DNA of 40,182 bases from Planctomycetota bacterium. GTDB taxonomy: Bacteria > Planctomycetota > JACQVV01. The notes below the pieces were generated by a model, which was not told the origin of the DNA, did no database searches, and was given only the letters and a program-made list of their open reading frames with translations. Numbering within the stretch: position 1 is the stretch's first letter; each line of letters opens with the position of its first letter. A program made the position numbers and the translations under genes. The stretch spans positions 1 to 40,182 of the forward strand of contig JACQVV010000139.1 in NCBI GenBank assembly GCA_016209595.1, read 5' to 3'. Positions 26,023 through 34,127 of this stretch are shown here, piece by piece.

Positions 26023-27480
26023 GTGTCCATTCAGACGTCCGTCCGACTTCTCAAGCACCGGCGGACGAAGATCGTCGCCACGCTCGGGCCCGCATCGCAC
26101 GACCCGGGGACGATCGAGGACCTCGCGCGGGCCGGGGCGGACGTCTTCCGCCTCAACTTCTCCCACGGCTCCCACGAGGATCACGCCGCGGCGTGCCGGC
26201 TGGTCCGCGCCGCGGCGGAGAAGGTCGGACGGCCGCTCGCGGTGCTCGCCGATCTCAGCGGCCCGAAAATCCGCTGCGGGCTTTTCCGCGAGGGGAAGAT
26301 CGAGCTCGCGACCGGCGCGCGAATCACGGTCACGACGAGGGACGTCTCGGGCGAGTCGGATCTGGTCCCCTCCCAGTACGCCGGGCTCGCTTCGGACGTG
26401 GGCCCGGGGGACCGCGTCCTCCTCGACGACGGCCTGATCGAGCTAGCGGTCGAGGGGGTAAAGGGAACGGAGATCGCCTGCCGCGTCGTGCGGGGAGGCA
26501 CCCTCCGCGACCGGAAGGGGATGAACCTCCCCGGCATCGAGGTCTCCGCGCCGTCGCTCACGGAGAAGGACCGCGAGGACGCCCGCTTCGCCCTTTCGTT
26601 CGGCGCCGACTTCCTGGCGCTCTCCTTCGTCCGGCGTCCGGCCGACGTCGAGGATCTGCGCGCCCTGGTCCGCGCTTCGGGGCACGGCGCGGCGATCGTC
26701 GCCAAGATCGAGAAGCCCGAGGCCCTGGCGAACATCGACGGGGTCCTGGAGGCCGCCGACGCCGTCATGGTGGCCCGTGGCGACCTGGGGGTCGAACTCC
26801 CGCTCGAGGAGGTCCCGGTGGCCCAGGACGAGATCGTGATCCGCGCGAGGGAGAAGGAGAAGCCCGTCATCGTCGCGACCCAGATGCTCGAGTCGATGGT
26901 CGAGCACGGCCGTCCGACGCGTGCCGAGGTCTCCGACGTCTCCCATGCCGTGACGAGCGGCGCCGACGCGGTCATGCTCTCCGCGGAGACCGCCTCCGGC
27001 GCCCACCCGGTCCTCGCCGTGGAGACGATGGACCGGATCGTGCGCCAGGCCGAGAGCCACCTCTGGCGCCAGGGAGCCTTCGGATCGATCGCTGCCGGCT
27101 CCGGCGAGATCCCTCCCCCCATCCCCCTCAACCTGGCTGTCGCCCGTTCCACCGCGCTGCTCTCCCGCGACCTCCTGGTGCGGGCGATCGTCGTCCTTTC
27201 CTCGACGGGGCGCTCCACCCGATCGGTCTCCTCCGCCCGCCCCGCCGCTCCCATCGTCGCGGCGAGTCCCGACGCCGCCACCTGCCGCCGCAACACCCTC
27301 CTCTGGGGCGCCGTGCCCGTCAAGATCGAGCCGGGAGACCTCGCGGACGGGCCAGGCCTCGCGCGAAAGCTCGCCCGCGACCTCTGCCTCGCGGCGCCGG
27401 GCGAGTCCGTCCTCCTCGTCCGCGGCTTCCACGAGGATCCGGCGCGGAACGCCCCTTCGGTGACGGTGCTCGCCTCGTGA
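26023..27480 (+). CDS. pyk: Pyruvate kinase
   Basis: A 485-residue product from GTG 26023. It catalyses the last step of glycolysis, phosphoenolpyruvate plus ADP to pyruvate plus ATP, in the cytoplasm. The N-terminus RTKIVATLGPASHDPGTIED and RLNFSHGSHEDH are family landmarks. AIVAKIEKPEALANI carries the catalytic lysine, followed by MVARGDLGVELP, the metal/substrate loop, and VIVATQMLESM with SDVSHAVTSGADAVMLSAET. The regulatory C-terminal domain (ARSTALLSRDLLVRAIVVLS onwards) is present, so length and layout are normal. The seven-base spacing to the lipoprotein and the short gap to the cytochrome gene make a shared transcript possible. Confidence 0.97.
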   Translation: MSIQTSVRLLKHRRTKIVATLGPASHDPGTIEDLARAGADVFRLNFSHGSHEDHAAACRLVRAAAEKVGRPLAVLADLSGPKIRCGLFREGKIELATGARITVTTRDVSGESDLVPSQYAGLASDVGPGDRVLLDDGLIELAVEGVKGTEIACRVVRGGTLRDRKGMNLPGIEVSAPSLTEKDREDARFALSFGADFLALSFVRRPADVEDLRALVRASGHGAAIVAKIEKPEALANIDGVLEAADAVMVARGDLGVELPLEEVPVAQDEIVIRAREKEKPVIVATQMLESMVEHGRPTRAEVSDVSHAVTSGADAVMLSAETASGAHPVLAVETMDRIVRQAESHLWRQGAFGSIAAGSGEIPPPIPLNLAVARSTALLSRDLLVRAIVVLSSTGRSTRSVSSARPAAPIVAASPDAATCRRNTLLWGAVPVKIEPGDLADGPGLARKLARDLCLAAPGESVLLVRGFHEDPARNAPSVTVLAS

Positions 27481-27513
27481 GGTACGCCTCGTGAGCACGC
27501 CGCGAAGCGCCCG

Positions 27514-28626
27514 ATGACTTTCGCGCGAGTGACGGCGCTCGCCCTCCTCGCGGGCCTCGTCGCCGGGGCCGTCCTCGTCATCCGCCGTCACGCGCGCGAG
27601 CCGTTCGCCGCCCCGCCCGAAACCGCGGGCCCGACGGGGGCCGCGGGCCGCACCGAAGCCGACACGCCGTCCGACCGGCATCCATGGAGCTTCCACTCGA
27701 ACAACGAGTGCCGGTCCTGCCATGAGGGCGTCTGGAAGGAGATGGTCGGCGACCCGGGAGAAGACGTCCGCGGCGAGGCCTGGGCCCGCTCGGCCGACCA
27801 GCACCCGGCCGCGTGGTTCAACGCCTTCTTCGAGCCCGACCCGCTCCGGATCGAGTGCTCGTCCTGTCACGCGCCGCTCCCGATCCTCCAGACCGGCCTC
27901 GGGACGGAGCCCTTCGTCCGACTGGATCGTCACGAGGAAGGAGTGGGCTGCATCGAGTGCCACAGGAACGGCGACACGGTGGAAGGACCGCTTCCGGCCA
28001 GCCCGGCGGCCTGTCAGCCCGTGGAGAATCCGGCCTTCGCGCGCTCGGACGCCTGCGCGCCGTGCCACGCTCCTCACGGCAGCGTCGAGGAGCTCGCCGG
28101 CTCGGAGTGGGGAAGGAAGGGCTACGCCTGCCAGACGTGCCACATGCCCGAGGTCGAGCGGCCGAGCGCGACGGGCGGCCCCGTCCGGCCGGCGAGAAGC
28201 CACCGGATGCTGTCGTTCCGCGATCCGGATTTCCTTCGCGGGGCGGTCTCGACCCGTGCCTCGATCGATGGCCGCCTCCTCCATGTCTCGATTGAGAACG
28301 ACGGGACGGGCCATCGCTTCCCGGGCGAGATCTACAACCGGAGGGTCGTCCTTTCGGTCCGCATGGCCGGCGCGGACGGGACGCCGTTCTCCGGCGCCGG
28401 CGGGGAGGATCCCTACGCGCACGACGAGGTCTTCAAGACCGTCCCGCGTCCTCAAAGGGGCTCGGAACCCGACACCCGGATCGCCCCCTTCGAGACCCGC
28501 GAGTTCTCCTTTGACCTGCCTCCCGCGAAGGGCACGGCGCGAGTGCGCCTCGTCTTTTCCGACTTCTTCCTCGGCGGGGGCGAGCGCCTCGTCTTCGAGA
28601 CCGAGATCCCTTTCGAAACCCCTTGA
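27514..28626 (+). CDS. Membrane-anchored pentaheme c-type cytochrome
   Basis: A 370-residue product from ATG 27514. An N-terminal hydrophobic helix (VTALALLAGLVAGAVLVI, about 6-23) is an uncleaved anchor or signal. Five CxxCH heme motifs follow: CRSCH (66-70), CSSCH (115-119), CIECH (146-150), CAPCH (181-185) and CQTCH (206-210). The pattern resembles cytochrome c554/NrfA-related multiheme proteins. After residue ~215 a beta-sandwich-like region (MLSFRDPDFLRGAVSTRASI ... IENDGTGHRFPGEIYNRRVV) follows, with no heme motif. Role: electron transfer in the periplasm or at the cell surface. It is directly followed by an Fbp-type iron transporter, so iron uptake or iron redox may be linked; this is an inference from position alone. 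Confidence 0.9.
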   Translation: MTFARVTALALLAGLVAGAVLVIRRHAREPFAAPPETAGPTGAAGRTEADTPSDRHPWSFHSNNECRSCHEGVWKEMVGDPGEDVRGEAWARSADQHPAAWFNAFFEPDPLRIECSSCHAPLPILQTGLGTEPFVRLDRHEEGVGCIECHRNGDTVEGPLPASPAACQPVENPAFARSDACAPCHAPHGSVEELAGSEWGRKGYACQTCHMPEVERPSATGGPVRPARSHRMLSFRDPDFLRGAVSTRASIDGRLLHVSIENDGTGHRFPGEIYNRRVVLSVRMAGADGTPFSGAGGEDPYAHDEVFKTVPRPQRGSEPDTRIAPFETREFSFDLPPAKGTARVRLVFSDFFLGGGERLVFETEIPFETP

Positions 28627-28643
28627 ATGGCCGAAAGCGACCC

Positions 28644-29639
28644 ATGAAACGCGCGCTCGTGCTCTTCACGATCCTCGCCGCCGGGTGCGACACCTCGCAA
28701 CCCGAGGTGACGGTCTACGTCTCCCTCGACGAGATGTTCTCGCGCCCCGTGCTCGAACGCTTCGAGGCCGAGAGCGGCATCCGCGTCCTCGCGAAGACCG
28801 ACCCGGAGGCGTCGAAGACGGTCGGCCTGGTCAACAAGCTCCTCGCCATGAAGGACCGGCCCGAGGCGGACGTCTATTGGAACAACGAGCCCCTTCGCGC
28901 GCTCGTCCTCAAGAGGGCGGGGCTCCTGGAGCCGATCGAACCCCCCGACGCGGCTGACATCCCCGCGATCTTCCGCGATCCCGATGGCTCCTGGTTCGGG
29001 ATCGCCGCCCGCGCGCGCGTCATCCTCTACAACACCGAGCTCGTGGCGGAGTCCGAGGCGCCCCGGTCGCTCTGGGACTTCACCCGCCCCGAGTGGAAGG
29101 GGAGGTTCGCGATCGCCGATCCGCTCTTCGGCTCGACCTCGACCCATGTGGCCGCCCTTTGCGCGACGATCGGGGTCGAGGCGACCGAGGCGCTCCTCGC
29201 CGCGTGGAAGGAGAACGGTGCGGTGGTGGTCGCGGGAAACTCGGTCGCCCGGAACATGGTCATGGAGGGCCAGATCGCCGCCTGCCTGACCGACACCGAC
29301 GACGCGAACGAAGCGATCGAGCTCGGCAAGCCGGTCCGGATGGTCTACCCGGACCAGGACGGCATCGGCACGCTCGTCTTCCCCAACACGATCCTCCTCA
29401 TCCGGGGCGGTCCGAATCCCGAGAACGGCAGGAAGCTCGTCGAGTTCCTCGCGGGGCGCGAGGTGGAATCGGAGCTCGCGCGCTCGAGGTCGGCGCAGAT
29501 GCCCGTCCGGGAGGGGATCCCGCCCCACGGTCCCGAGTTCGACCTGTCGAGGATCCGCGCCATGGAGGTCGATTACGAGAAGGCCGCCGCGCTGCTCGAA
29601 CGAAGCGGCGCGTTCGTGGAAGGCCTTTTTCATCGATAG
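28644..29639 (+). CDS. Periplasmic substrate-binding lipoprotein of Fbp-type (ferric iron) ABC transporter
   Basis: A 331-residue product from ATG 28644; the frame also has a Met at 28623, but the lipobox needs this start: MKRALVLFTILAAGC gives a lipidated Cys15. The sequence VTVYVSLDEMFSRPVLERFE, then KTVGLVNKLLAMKDRPEADV, DPLFGSTSTHVAALCATIGV and GIGTLVFPNTILLIRGGPNP follow family-1 solute-binding proteins of the FbpA/AfuA class. Role: capture of substrate, most likely ferric iron, outside the inner membrane and delivery to the permease. The next gene begins two bases after its stop, so they form one operon. The exact substrate is not provable by eye; other small ligands such as thiamine are bound by related proteins. 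Confidence 0.85.
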   Translation: MKRALVLFTILAAGCDTSQPEVTVYVSLDEMFSRPVLERFEAESGIRVLAKTDPEASKTVGLVNKLLAMKDRPEADVYWNNEPLRALVLKRAGLLEPIEPPDAADIPAIFRDPDGSWFGIAARARVILYNTELVAESEAPRSLWDFTRPEWKGRFAIADPLFGSTSTHVAALCATIGVEATEALLAAWKENGAVVVAGNSVARNMVMEGQIAACLTDTDDANEAIELGKPVRMVYPDQDGIGTLVFPNTILLIRGGPNPENGRKLVEFLAGREVESELARSRSAQMPVREGIPPHGPEFDLSRIRAMEVDYEKAAALLERSGAFVEGLFHR

Positions 29640-29641
29640 GG

Positions 29642-31375
29642 ATGCGTGTCGTCTTGACCTACCTCCGTGGAAAAGCCCCCGCGGCGCTCTTGATCGCGAT
29701 CCCGGCCGTCCTCCTCGCCCTCGCCCTCCTCCCCGTCCTGCGAATGCTTTTGTTATCCCTGGGCGACCCGGGATACCGCGCGGTCCTCGCGGACGCCCGG
29801 CCGGCGGCTCTCCTCGTGAAAAGCGTCCGTCTCGCGGCGCTCGCGAGCGCGCTCGCCCTCGCCTGGGGGTGGATCGCGGCCCGCGCGATCGCCGGGACGC
29901 GAGGGACCGTCTCGGCCGCGATCGAGGTATCGACCTATCTGCCTCTCTTCCTGCCCTCGATCGTCCTCGTGAAAGGGCTCGACTACTTCTTCCTTCCCGG
30001 CGGGCCCGCCAGGGCCCTCGGCATCGAGATCGATCTCGGGAACGAAGCCGGCGCGGCCGCCGTCCTCTCGCTCTGCTACTACCCGTGGGCGGCGATCGTG
30101 CTCACCGCGGGCCTCCGTGGCCTCGACCCGGCCTGGCGCGCGGTCGCGCGGCTGCATCGCGGCCGGTGGGCGACCTTCCTTCGCGTGGACCTGCCGCTGC
30201 TCGCGCCGTACGCCGCCTTCGCCGCGCTCCTCGTCTTCGTGTTCGCCCTCTCCGACTGCGCGGTCCCATCGGCCTTGCGCGTCAACGTCTACCCGGTCGA
30301 GGTCGTGACCCAGCTCTCCTTCTACTACGACATGCCGCGCGCGGTCGCCTGCGCCATGCCCCCCGTGGTCCTCGCCGCGGGCCTTTCCGCCGTCTTCCTC
30401 CTCGCCGCGCGAGTCCACCGAACCGTGGGGCGCCCGCACCAGGCGGCGGCCCAACCGGCGAGCGCATTCTGGCCCCTCGGCGCCGGCGCGCTCGTCGCGG
30501 TCTCGAGCGTGCTCCCCCTCTGGATGCTCGTCTCCACGGCCGGGTCGGCCGGGAGCTTCTCGCGGGCCCTCCACGTCGCGGGACGGGAGGCGCTGACCTC
30601 CCTCTGGGTTTCGACGCTCGCGACGGCCCTCCTCCTCTTTTTCGGGGCCGCCATGGGCTGGGCTCTCTCGAAGACCTCGCGCGGTTTGGCCGCCGCGGCG
30701 ATGGTCCTCCTCATCTCGACGCTCGCGATCCCCGGAGCCGTGATCGGCCTGGGCGTCGTCCTCCTCGACCCCGCCGCGTACATCCCCGGCTCCGCCGGGA
30801 GGGCCTCTCCTCTCTTGTGGGCGATCCTCGCCCGTTCGCTCGCGTTCCCATCTCTCGTCCTCTTCGCGGCCTTCTCCTCGCTCGAGCCCGGACCGCTCGC
30901 CGCGGCGGCCATCTCCGGGCGATCGCGGATGAGAATCGGCGCCACGATCGCGCTCCCCCTTCTCGCGCCCGGCTTCCTCGCCGCCGCGGTGCTGTCCTTC
31001 ACGACTTCGCTCGGAGAGCTCCCGGCCTCCATGCTCGCCGCCCCTCCCGGGCTCATGACCCTCCCCGCCCGGATCCACTCGCTCCTCTATTTCGCCGAGG
31101 ACCGCCTCGTCGCCTCCCTCTGCCTGACGCTCGCCTTCTTCGCCATGGCGGCCCTCGGTGCCGGGCTCCTCCTCACGCCCGGCCTAGCAGCCTGTGGAAA
31201 AAGTCATTCTGGCTGCGCGCGGCTCTTTCGGCCGATCTCTTCGTTGCTCGGGCGCGGCGTAGCAGGGCTACGCCTCGCGCCCTCGCGCCTCGATCTCGGC
31301 CGAAATAGCTCGCGCTCGCCTGCGAAGCACTTTTTCCACAGGCTGCTAGCGGGATTCCGGCTCCATGCGCGTTGA
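29642..31375 (+). CDS. Fbp-type (ferric iron) ABC transporter permease carrying an in-frame MITE-encoded tail
   Basis: A 577-residue product from ATG 29642, two bases after the binding-protein stop. It has the double-permease layout of FbpB/AfuB: about twelve hydrophobic helices in two halves. The two cytoplasmic EAA-type loops are near LRGLDPAWRAVARLHRGRWA and AAAISGRSRMRIGATIALPL. At the end, the normal last helix (LAFFAMAALGAGLLLTPGL) is followed by 54 residues (AACGKSHSGCARLF ... KHFFHRLL) encoded entirely by the inserted MITE at 31184-31349. The original last residues AGFRLHAR and TGA come after it. The stop now lies eleven bases inside the ATPase gene. The added Cys/Arg-rich tail may be harmless or may impair the protein. 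Confidence 0.88.
   Translation: MRVVLTYLRGKAPAALLIAIPAVLLALALLPVLRMLLLSLGDPGYRAVLADARPAALLVKSVRLAALASALALAWGWIAARAIAGTRGTVSAAIEVSTYLPLFLPSIVLVKGLDYFFLPGGPARALGIEIDLGNEAGAAAVLSLCYYPWAAIVLTAGLRGLDPAWRAVARLHRGRWATFLRVDLPLLAPYAAFAALLVFVFALSDCAVPSALRVNVYPVEVVTQLSFYYDMPRAVACAMPPVVLAAGLSAVFLLAARVHRTVGRPHQAAAQPASAFWPLGAGALVAVSSVLPLWMLVSTAGSAGSFSRALHVAGREALTSLWVSTLATALLLFFGAAMGWALSKTSRGLAAAAMVLLISTLAIPGAVIGLGVVLLDPAAYIPGSAGRASPLLWAILARSLAFPSLVLFAAFSSLEPGPLAAAAISGRSRMRIGATIALPLLAPGFLAAAVLSFTTSLGELPASMLAAPPGLMTLPARIHSLLYFAEDRLVASLCLTLAFFAMAALGAGLLLTPGLAACGKSHSGCARLFRPISSLLGRGVAGLRLAPSRLDLGRNSSRSPAKHFFHRLLAGFRLHAR
31184..31349. mobile_element. MITE with perfect 21-bp terminal inverted repeats, CTAG ends
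   Basis: The left end 31184-31204 (ctagcagcctgtggaaaaag plus t) is the exact reverse complement of the right end 31329-31349. Excluding the CTAG at each end, which is probably the target duplication, the element is 158 bp. The interior is itself an imperfect palindrome centred near gcgtagcagggctacgc (about 31257-31273), with matching arms such as tttcggccgatctc / gatctcggccgaaa. It has no transposase. The CTAG duplication and TIR style fit a non-autonomous IS5-type element. Element plus one CTAG is 162 bp, a multiple of three, so the host permease frame is kept. Confidence 0.9.
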
Positions 31376-32315
31376 GATCCGGGGGCTCTCGAAGCGGTAC
31401 GGGCGGCGGACCGTGCTCGACGGGGTCTCGCTCTCGATCGAGCCCGGCGAGTTCCTCGCGATCCTCGGCCCGAGCGGGGCGGGCAAGTCGACGCTCCTTT
31501 CCGCGGTCGCCGGACTCCTCGCCCCGGACGCCGGCCGGATCGACCTGGATGGTCTCATCGCGAACGATCCCGCGATCCGGATCCCGCCCTCTTCCCGGAA
31601 GGTCGGCATGGTGTTTCAGAATCTCGCGCTCTGGCCGCACCTCTCCGTGGAAAAGCACCTCTCGTTCGTTGCCCCGGGGGAGGACCCGACCCCGCTCCTC
31701 GCGCGCTTCGGGCTCGGCCCACTTCGAAAGGCGCTCCCCGCCCAGCTCTCGGGCGGCGAGGCGCAACGCCTCGCGCTCGCCCGGGCTCTCGCCGGCAACC
31801 CGAGGATCCTCCTCCTCGACGAGCCCCTGGGCAGCCTCGACCGGCCACTCCGGGACCGGCTGGCTCAGGAAATCGCGAGCCTGCACGCTTCGAGCGGGAC
31901 GACGACCATCCTCGTCACGCACGACTACGACGAGGCGCTCCGTCTCTCCGGGCGCGTCGCGGTCCTCGCCGAGGGCCGAGTGGAGCAGGTCGGGTCGCCC
32001 GAGGAAGTCTACCGGCGCCCCGCGACCAGGCGCGTGGCGGAGCTCACGGGTCCGGTCTCCTTCGTCCCTGCGCCCGACGGGCGAGAGTACGCTCTGCGCC
32101 CGGACGAGATCCGCCTCGTCGAGTCGGGTGAGGGGGAAGCCGAGGTCGCGGCCGCCCGGTTCGCCTCGGGGCGCTGGAGGATCCAGGTTCGCTTCCGCGG
32201 GACGCTTCTCGAAGCCGACTCGCCGGTGGCGATGCGATTCGGGGTGCGCGTCGCGGTCTCGTGGTCCGAGGCGTGCTCGCGAGTCCCGGGACGGGAAGGA
32301 CCTCCAGGGGGGTGA
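31365..32315 (+). CDS. Fbp-type (ferric iron) ABC transporter ATPase subunit
   Basis: A 316-residue product from ATG 31365, eleven bases before the permease stop. It has Walker A GPSGAGKS (about 36-43), a Q-loop in MVFQNLALWPHLSV, signature LSGGEAQR (about 127-134), Walker B ILLLDEPLGSLD and the switch LVTHDY. The C-terminal ~90 residues (RPDEIRLVESGEGEAE ...) form the regulatory TOBE-like beta domain seen in FbpC/PotA-type ATPases. It powers import of the substrate captured by the preceding lipoprotein. The signature and all catalytic elements look intact, so the transporter would work if the permease tail is tolerated. Confidence 0.93.
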   Translation: MRVEIRGLSKRYGRRTVLDGVSLSIEPGEFLAILGPSGAGKSTLLSAVAGLLAPDAGRIDLDGLIANDPAIRIPPSSRKVGMVFQNLALWPHLSVEKHLSFVAPGEDPTPLLARFGLGPLRKALPAQLSGGEAQRLALARALAGNPRILLLDEPLGSLDRPLRDRLAQEIASLHASSGTTTILVTHDYDEALRLSGRVAVLAEGRVEQVGSPEEVYRRPATRRVAELTGPVSFVPAPDGREYALRPDEIRLVESGEGEAEVAAARFASGRWRIQVRFRGTLLEADSPVAMRFGVRVAVSWSEACSRVPGREGPPGG

Positions 32316-32347
32316 AGGGGAACTCGCGGAGCCGTCGTGTCGAGACG

Positions 32348-32399
32348 TTCAGCTCGTCAGAAGAATCTGTGGGTCGTTGGTGGCTCAGGCAAGGCCGCC
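32348..32399. repeat. Dispersed intergenic repeat, copy B
   Basis: It matches 22327-22377 (43 of 51 aligned bases plus one gap) and sits in the 223-base spacer after the ABC ATPase gene. It is followed by low-complexity cccattcccattc and then the 6/7-mer run. Confidence 0.7.
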
Positions 32400-32449
32400 A
32401 AGGCGCGGTGCGCCCGCGCACACGGCTCCCATTCCCATTCAGCATTGAT

Positions 32450-32482
32450 GTTTCCTGTTGCTGTTTCCCGTTACTGTTTTCT
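32450..32482. repeat. Alternating 7/6-bp tandem repeat upstream of antitoxin
   Basis: Consecutive units gtttcct, gttgct, gtttccc, gttact, gttttct run directly upstream of a possible promoter. A TACACT hexamer at 32503-32508 could be a -10 box for the antitoxin gene, but no good -35 is seen. The design resembles the short repeats at 17164 and 17901. Confidence 0.5.
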
Positions 32483-32538
32483 TCGCCGGTCCGGGTGGGT
32501 GATACACTGTTCCTACACGGAATCACGGAGGGAACGCC

Positions 32539-32766
32539 ATGATCAAGCGACTCACCAAGCACGGGAACAGCCTCGCCCTCGTGATCGACCGGGCGATCCT
32601 CGATCTCCTGGACATCAAGGCCGAGACGCCCCTCTCGATCACGACCGACGGGAAGTGCCTCGTCGTCACGCCTGCGAGCGAAGGTGAGTGTGACGAATCC
32701 TTTCTGGCTGCGCTCCACAAGGTCAACAAGCGCCACGGGCGCGCCTTGAAGCGACTCGCCGACTAG
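32539..32766 (+). CDS. AbrB/MazE-type antitoxin
   Basis: A 75-residue product from ATG 32539, preceded by a ggaggg ribosome-binding site. MIKRLTKHGNSLALVIDRAI then TPLSITTDGKCLVVTPA is the SpoVT-AbrB swapped-hairpin DNA-binding fold: an N-terminal beta-hairpin dimer that binds the operon's own promoter. The C-terminal helix (ECDESFLAALHKVNKRHGRA) would wrap the toxin. The Doc-type toxin gene starts four bases after the stop. Known of the family: the antitoxin neutralises its partner and autoregulates; that is expected here. Confidence 0.88.
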   Translation: MIKRLTKHGNSLALVIDRAILDLLDIKAETPLSITTDGKCLVVTPASEGECDESFLAALHKVNKRHGRALKRLAD

Positions 32767-32770
32767 CCCC

Positions 32771-33169
32771 GTGACGCCGCGCTTCCTGGGCCTCCAGCAA
32801 GTCATCAAGATCCACCGCGATCAAATCGAGAGATACGGCGGGAGCTCCGGCATCCGCGACATGGGGCTCCTCGAGTCGGCGCTCGCGATGCCGCGGTCTG
32901 GATTCGGAGGACAGTATTTCCACACGGACCTCCACGAGATGGCCGCGGCCTACCTCTTCCACATAGTGAAGAACCACCCCTTTCTGGACGGCAACAAGCG
33001 CGTCGGCGCCGCAGCAGCCCTCGTCTTCCTGGAACTGAACGGCGTCGAGGTTCGCGTCTCGGACGATCGACTCGCCACGACCGTCCTCGCCGTCGCGGAA
33101 GGGCGTCTCCAGAAGAGCGGCATCGCCGAGTTTTTCCGGAAGCATGCCCGTCCCGTCCGCCCCGCTTGA
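32771..33169 (+). CDS. doc: Fic/Doc-family toxin
   Basis: A 132-residue product from GTG 32771. The N-terminal region IHRDQIERYGGSSGIRDMGL is typical of Doc-like toxins, and the active-site loop is HPFLDGNKR (about 69-77), matching the Fic/Doc HxFx(D/E)xNKR motif. Known: Doc phosphorylates elongation factor Tu and halts translation; Fic relatives AMP-ylate targets. Here the loop has Gly where Doc has Ala (DGNKR versus DANKR), so the reaction is uncertain. All motif residues are kept, so the toxin looks active. Its partner is an AbrB-type rather than a Phd-type antitoxin, a common mix-and-match pairing. Confidence 0.9.
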   Translation: MTPRFLGLQQVIKIHRDQIERYGGSSGIRDMGLLESALAMPRSGFGGQYFHTDLHEMAAAYLFHIVKNHPFLDGNKRVGAAAALVFLELNGVEVRVSDDRLATTVLAVAEGRLQKSGIAEFFRKHARPVRPA

Positions 33170-33322
33170 GCTGGCAGCCGTGTCCATCGCCGTGCGCGTT
33201 CGAGGCGATCGGGTAGTCCGGATGGACCCGCCTCCAACTCCACCACCCGACCGGCCTCCTCCGGCGCTGCGGAACCGCGCCCCGTGATAGAGTGTGGGCG
33301 CGCAAACCAGGAGGCGCTCGCG

Positions 33323-34117
33323 ATGCCGTCGCCCTTTCCAGGCATGGACCCGTTTCTTGAGGGATACCTCTGGCCCGACGTCCACCACAGGCTGGCGAGC
33401 GAGATCAGCCGTCAGCTCGCCCCGCGGATCCGGCCCCGCTACGTGGCCCGGATCACCGTTTCCGTCGTGGAAGACGAGAACCCCGAGTCCGAGATCGGGA
33501 TCCTCTATCCCGATGTGGAGGTTCTGCGCCGTCGCGTGGCCGGCCGTACGGAGCGACGGCGAGGACCTGCCGGGACCCGGGCAGAAAGCGCCGCCGCCAC
33601 TGTCACGATCCCGGTGGACGACCCGATCGAGGTCCGCCTCCCGGCCGTGGAGGTCCGCGACGTCCAGGGAAACCAGCTCGTCACGGCGATCGAGATCCTC
33701 TCGCCGGTCAACAAGCGCGAGCCGGGGCTCTCGCGCTTCCGGAGGAAGCGCCACGGCCTGTACCAGGCCGGCGTCCACTGGCTGGAGATCGATCTCCTGC
33801 GACGGGGAAGGCGCGGCCATCCCGGCTACCCGGACTCTCCCTATCTCGCGGCACTCACGCGCGCCGGGGCGGGGAGCATCCAGGTCTGGCCGATCGGGCT
33901 CCGAGACACTCTCCCCGGGCTGCCCGTTCCGCTGCTTGCCCCGGACCCGGACGCCAGGATCGACCTCGGGGCGGCCCTCGCCGCGATTTACGACGAGGCG
34001 GCCTACGAGCTCACGATCGACTACTCGGAAGCCCCGCCCCCACCCGATCTGGCACCCCGAGATAGCGCCTGGATGCGGAAACTCCACAAACGGGGCGCGA
34101 GACGCAAGGGCCGGTGA
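33323..34117 (+). CDS. DUF4058 family protein
   Basis: A 264-residue product from ATG 33323, supported by AGGAGG about nine bases upstream and by the family's usual start MPSPFPGMDPFLEG. The blocks WPDVHHRLASEISRQLAPRI, TAIEILSPVNKRE, GLYQAGVHWLEIDLLRRG and SYLAALTRA-type spacing are characteristic of DUF4058, whose members are frequent and multicopy in planctomycetes and cyanobacteria. The fold includes EIxSPxNK, reminiscent of a PD-(D/E)XK-type nuclease core (E, then SP.NK, then LEIDLLR), but activity is unproven. A GATAGAGT near 33285 may be a promoter. It is an isolated gene. Confidence 0.9.
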   Translation: MPSPFPGMDPFLEGYLWPDVHHRLASEISRQLAPRIRPRYVARITVSVVEDENPESEIGILYPDVEVLRRRVAGRTERRRGPAGTRAESAAATVTIPVDDPIEVRLPAVEVRDVQGNQLVTAIEILSPVNKREPGLSRFRRKRHGLYQAGVHWLEIDLLRRGRRGHPGYPDSPYLAALTRAGAGSIQVWPIGLRDTLPGLPVPLLAPDPDARIDLGAALAAIYDEAAYELTIDYSEAPPPPDLAPRDSAWMRKLHKRGARRKGR

Positions 34118-34127
34118 GGCGAAACGG

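Noticed and set aside
26443..28455. 670-codon minus-strand open frame
   Set aside because: It lies opposite pyruvate kinase and the cytochrome, whose motifs are unmistakable.
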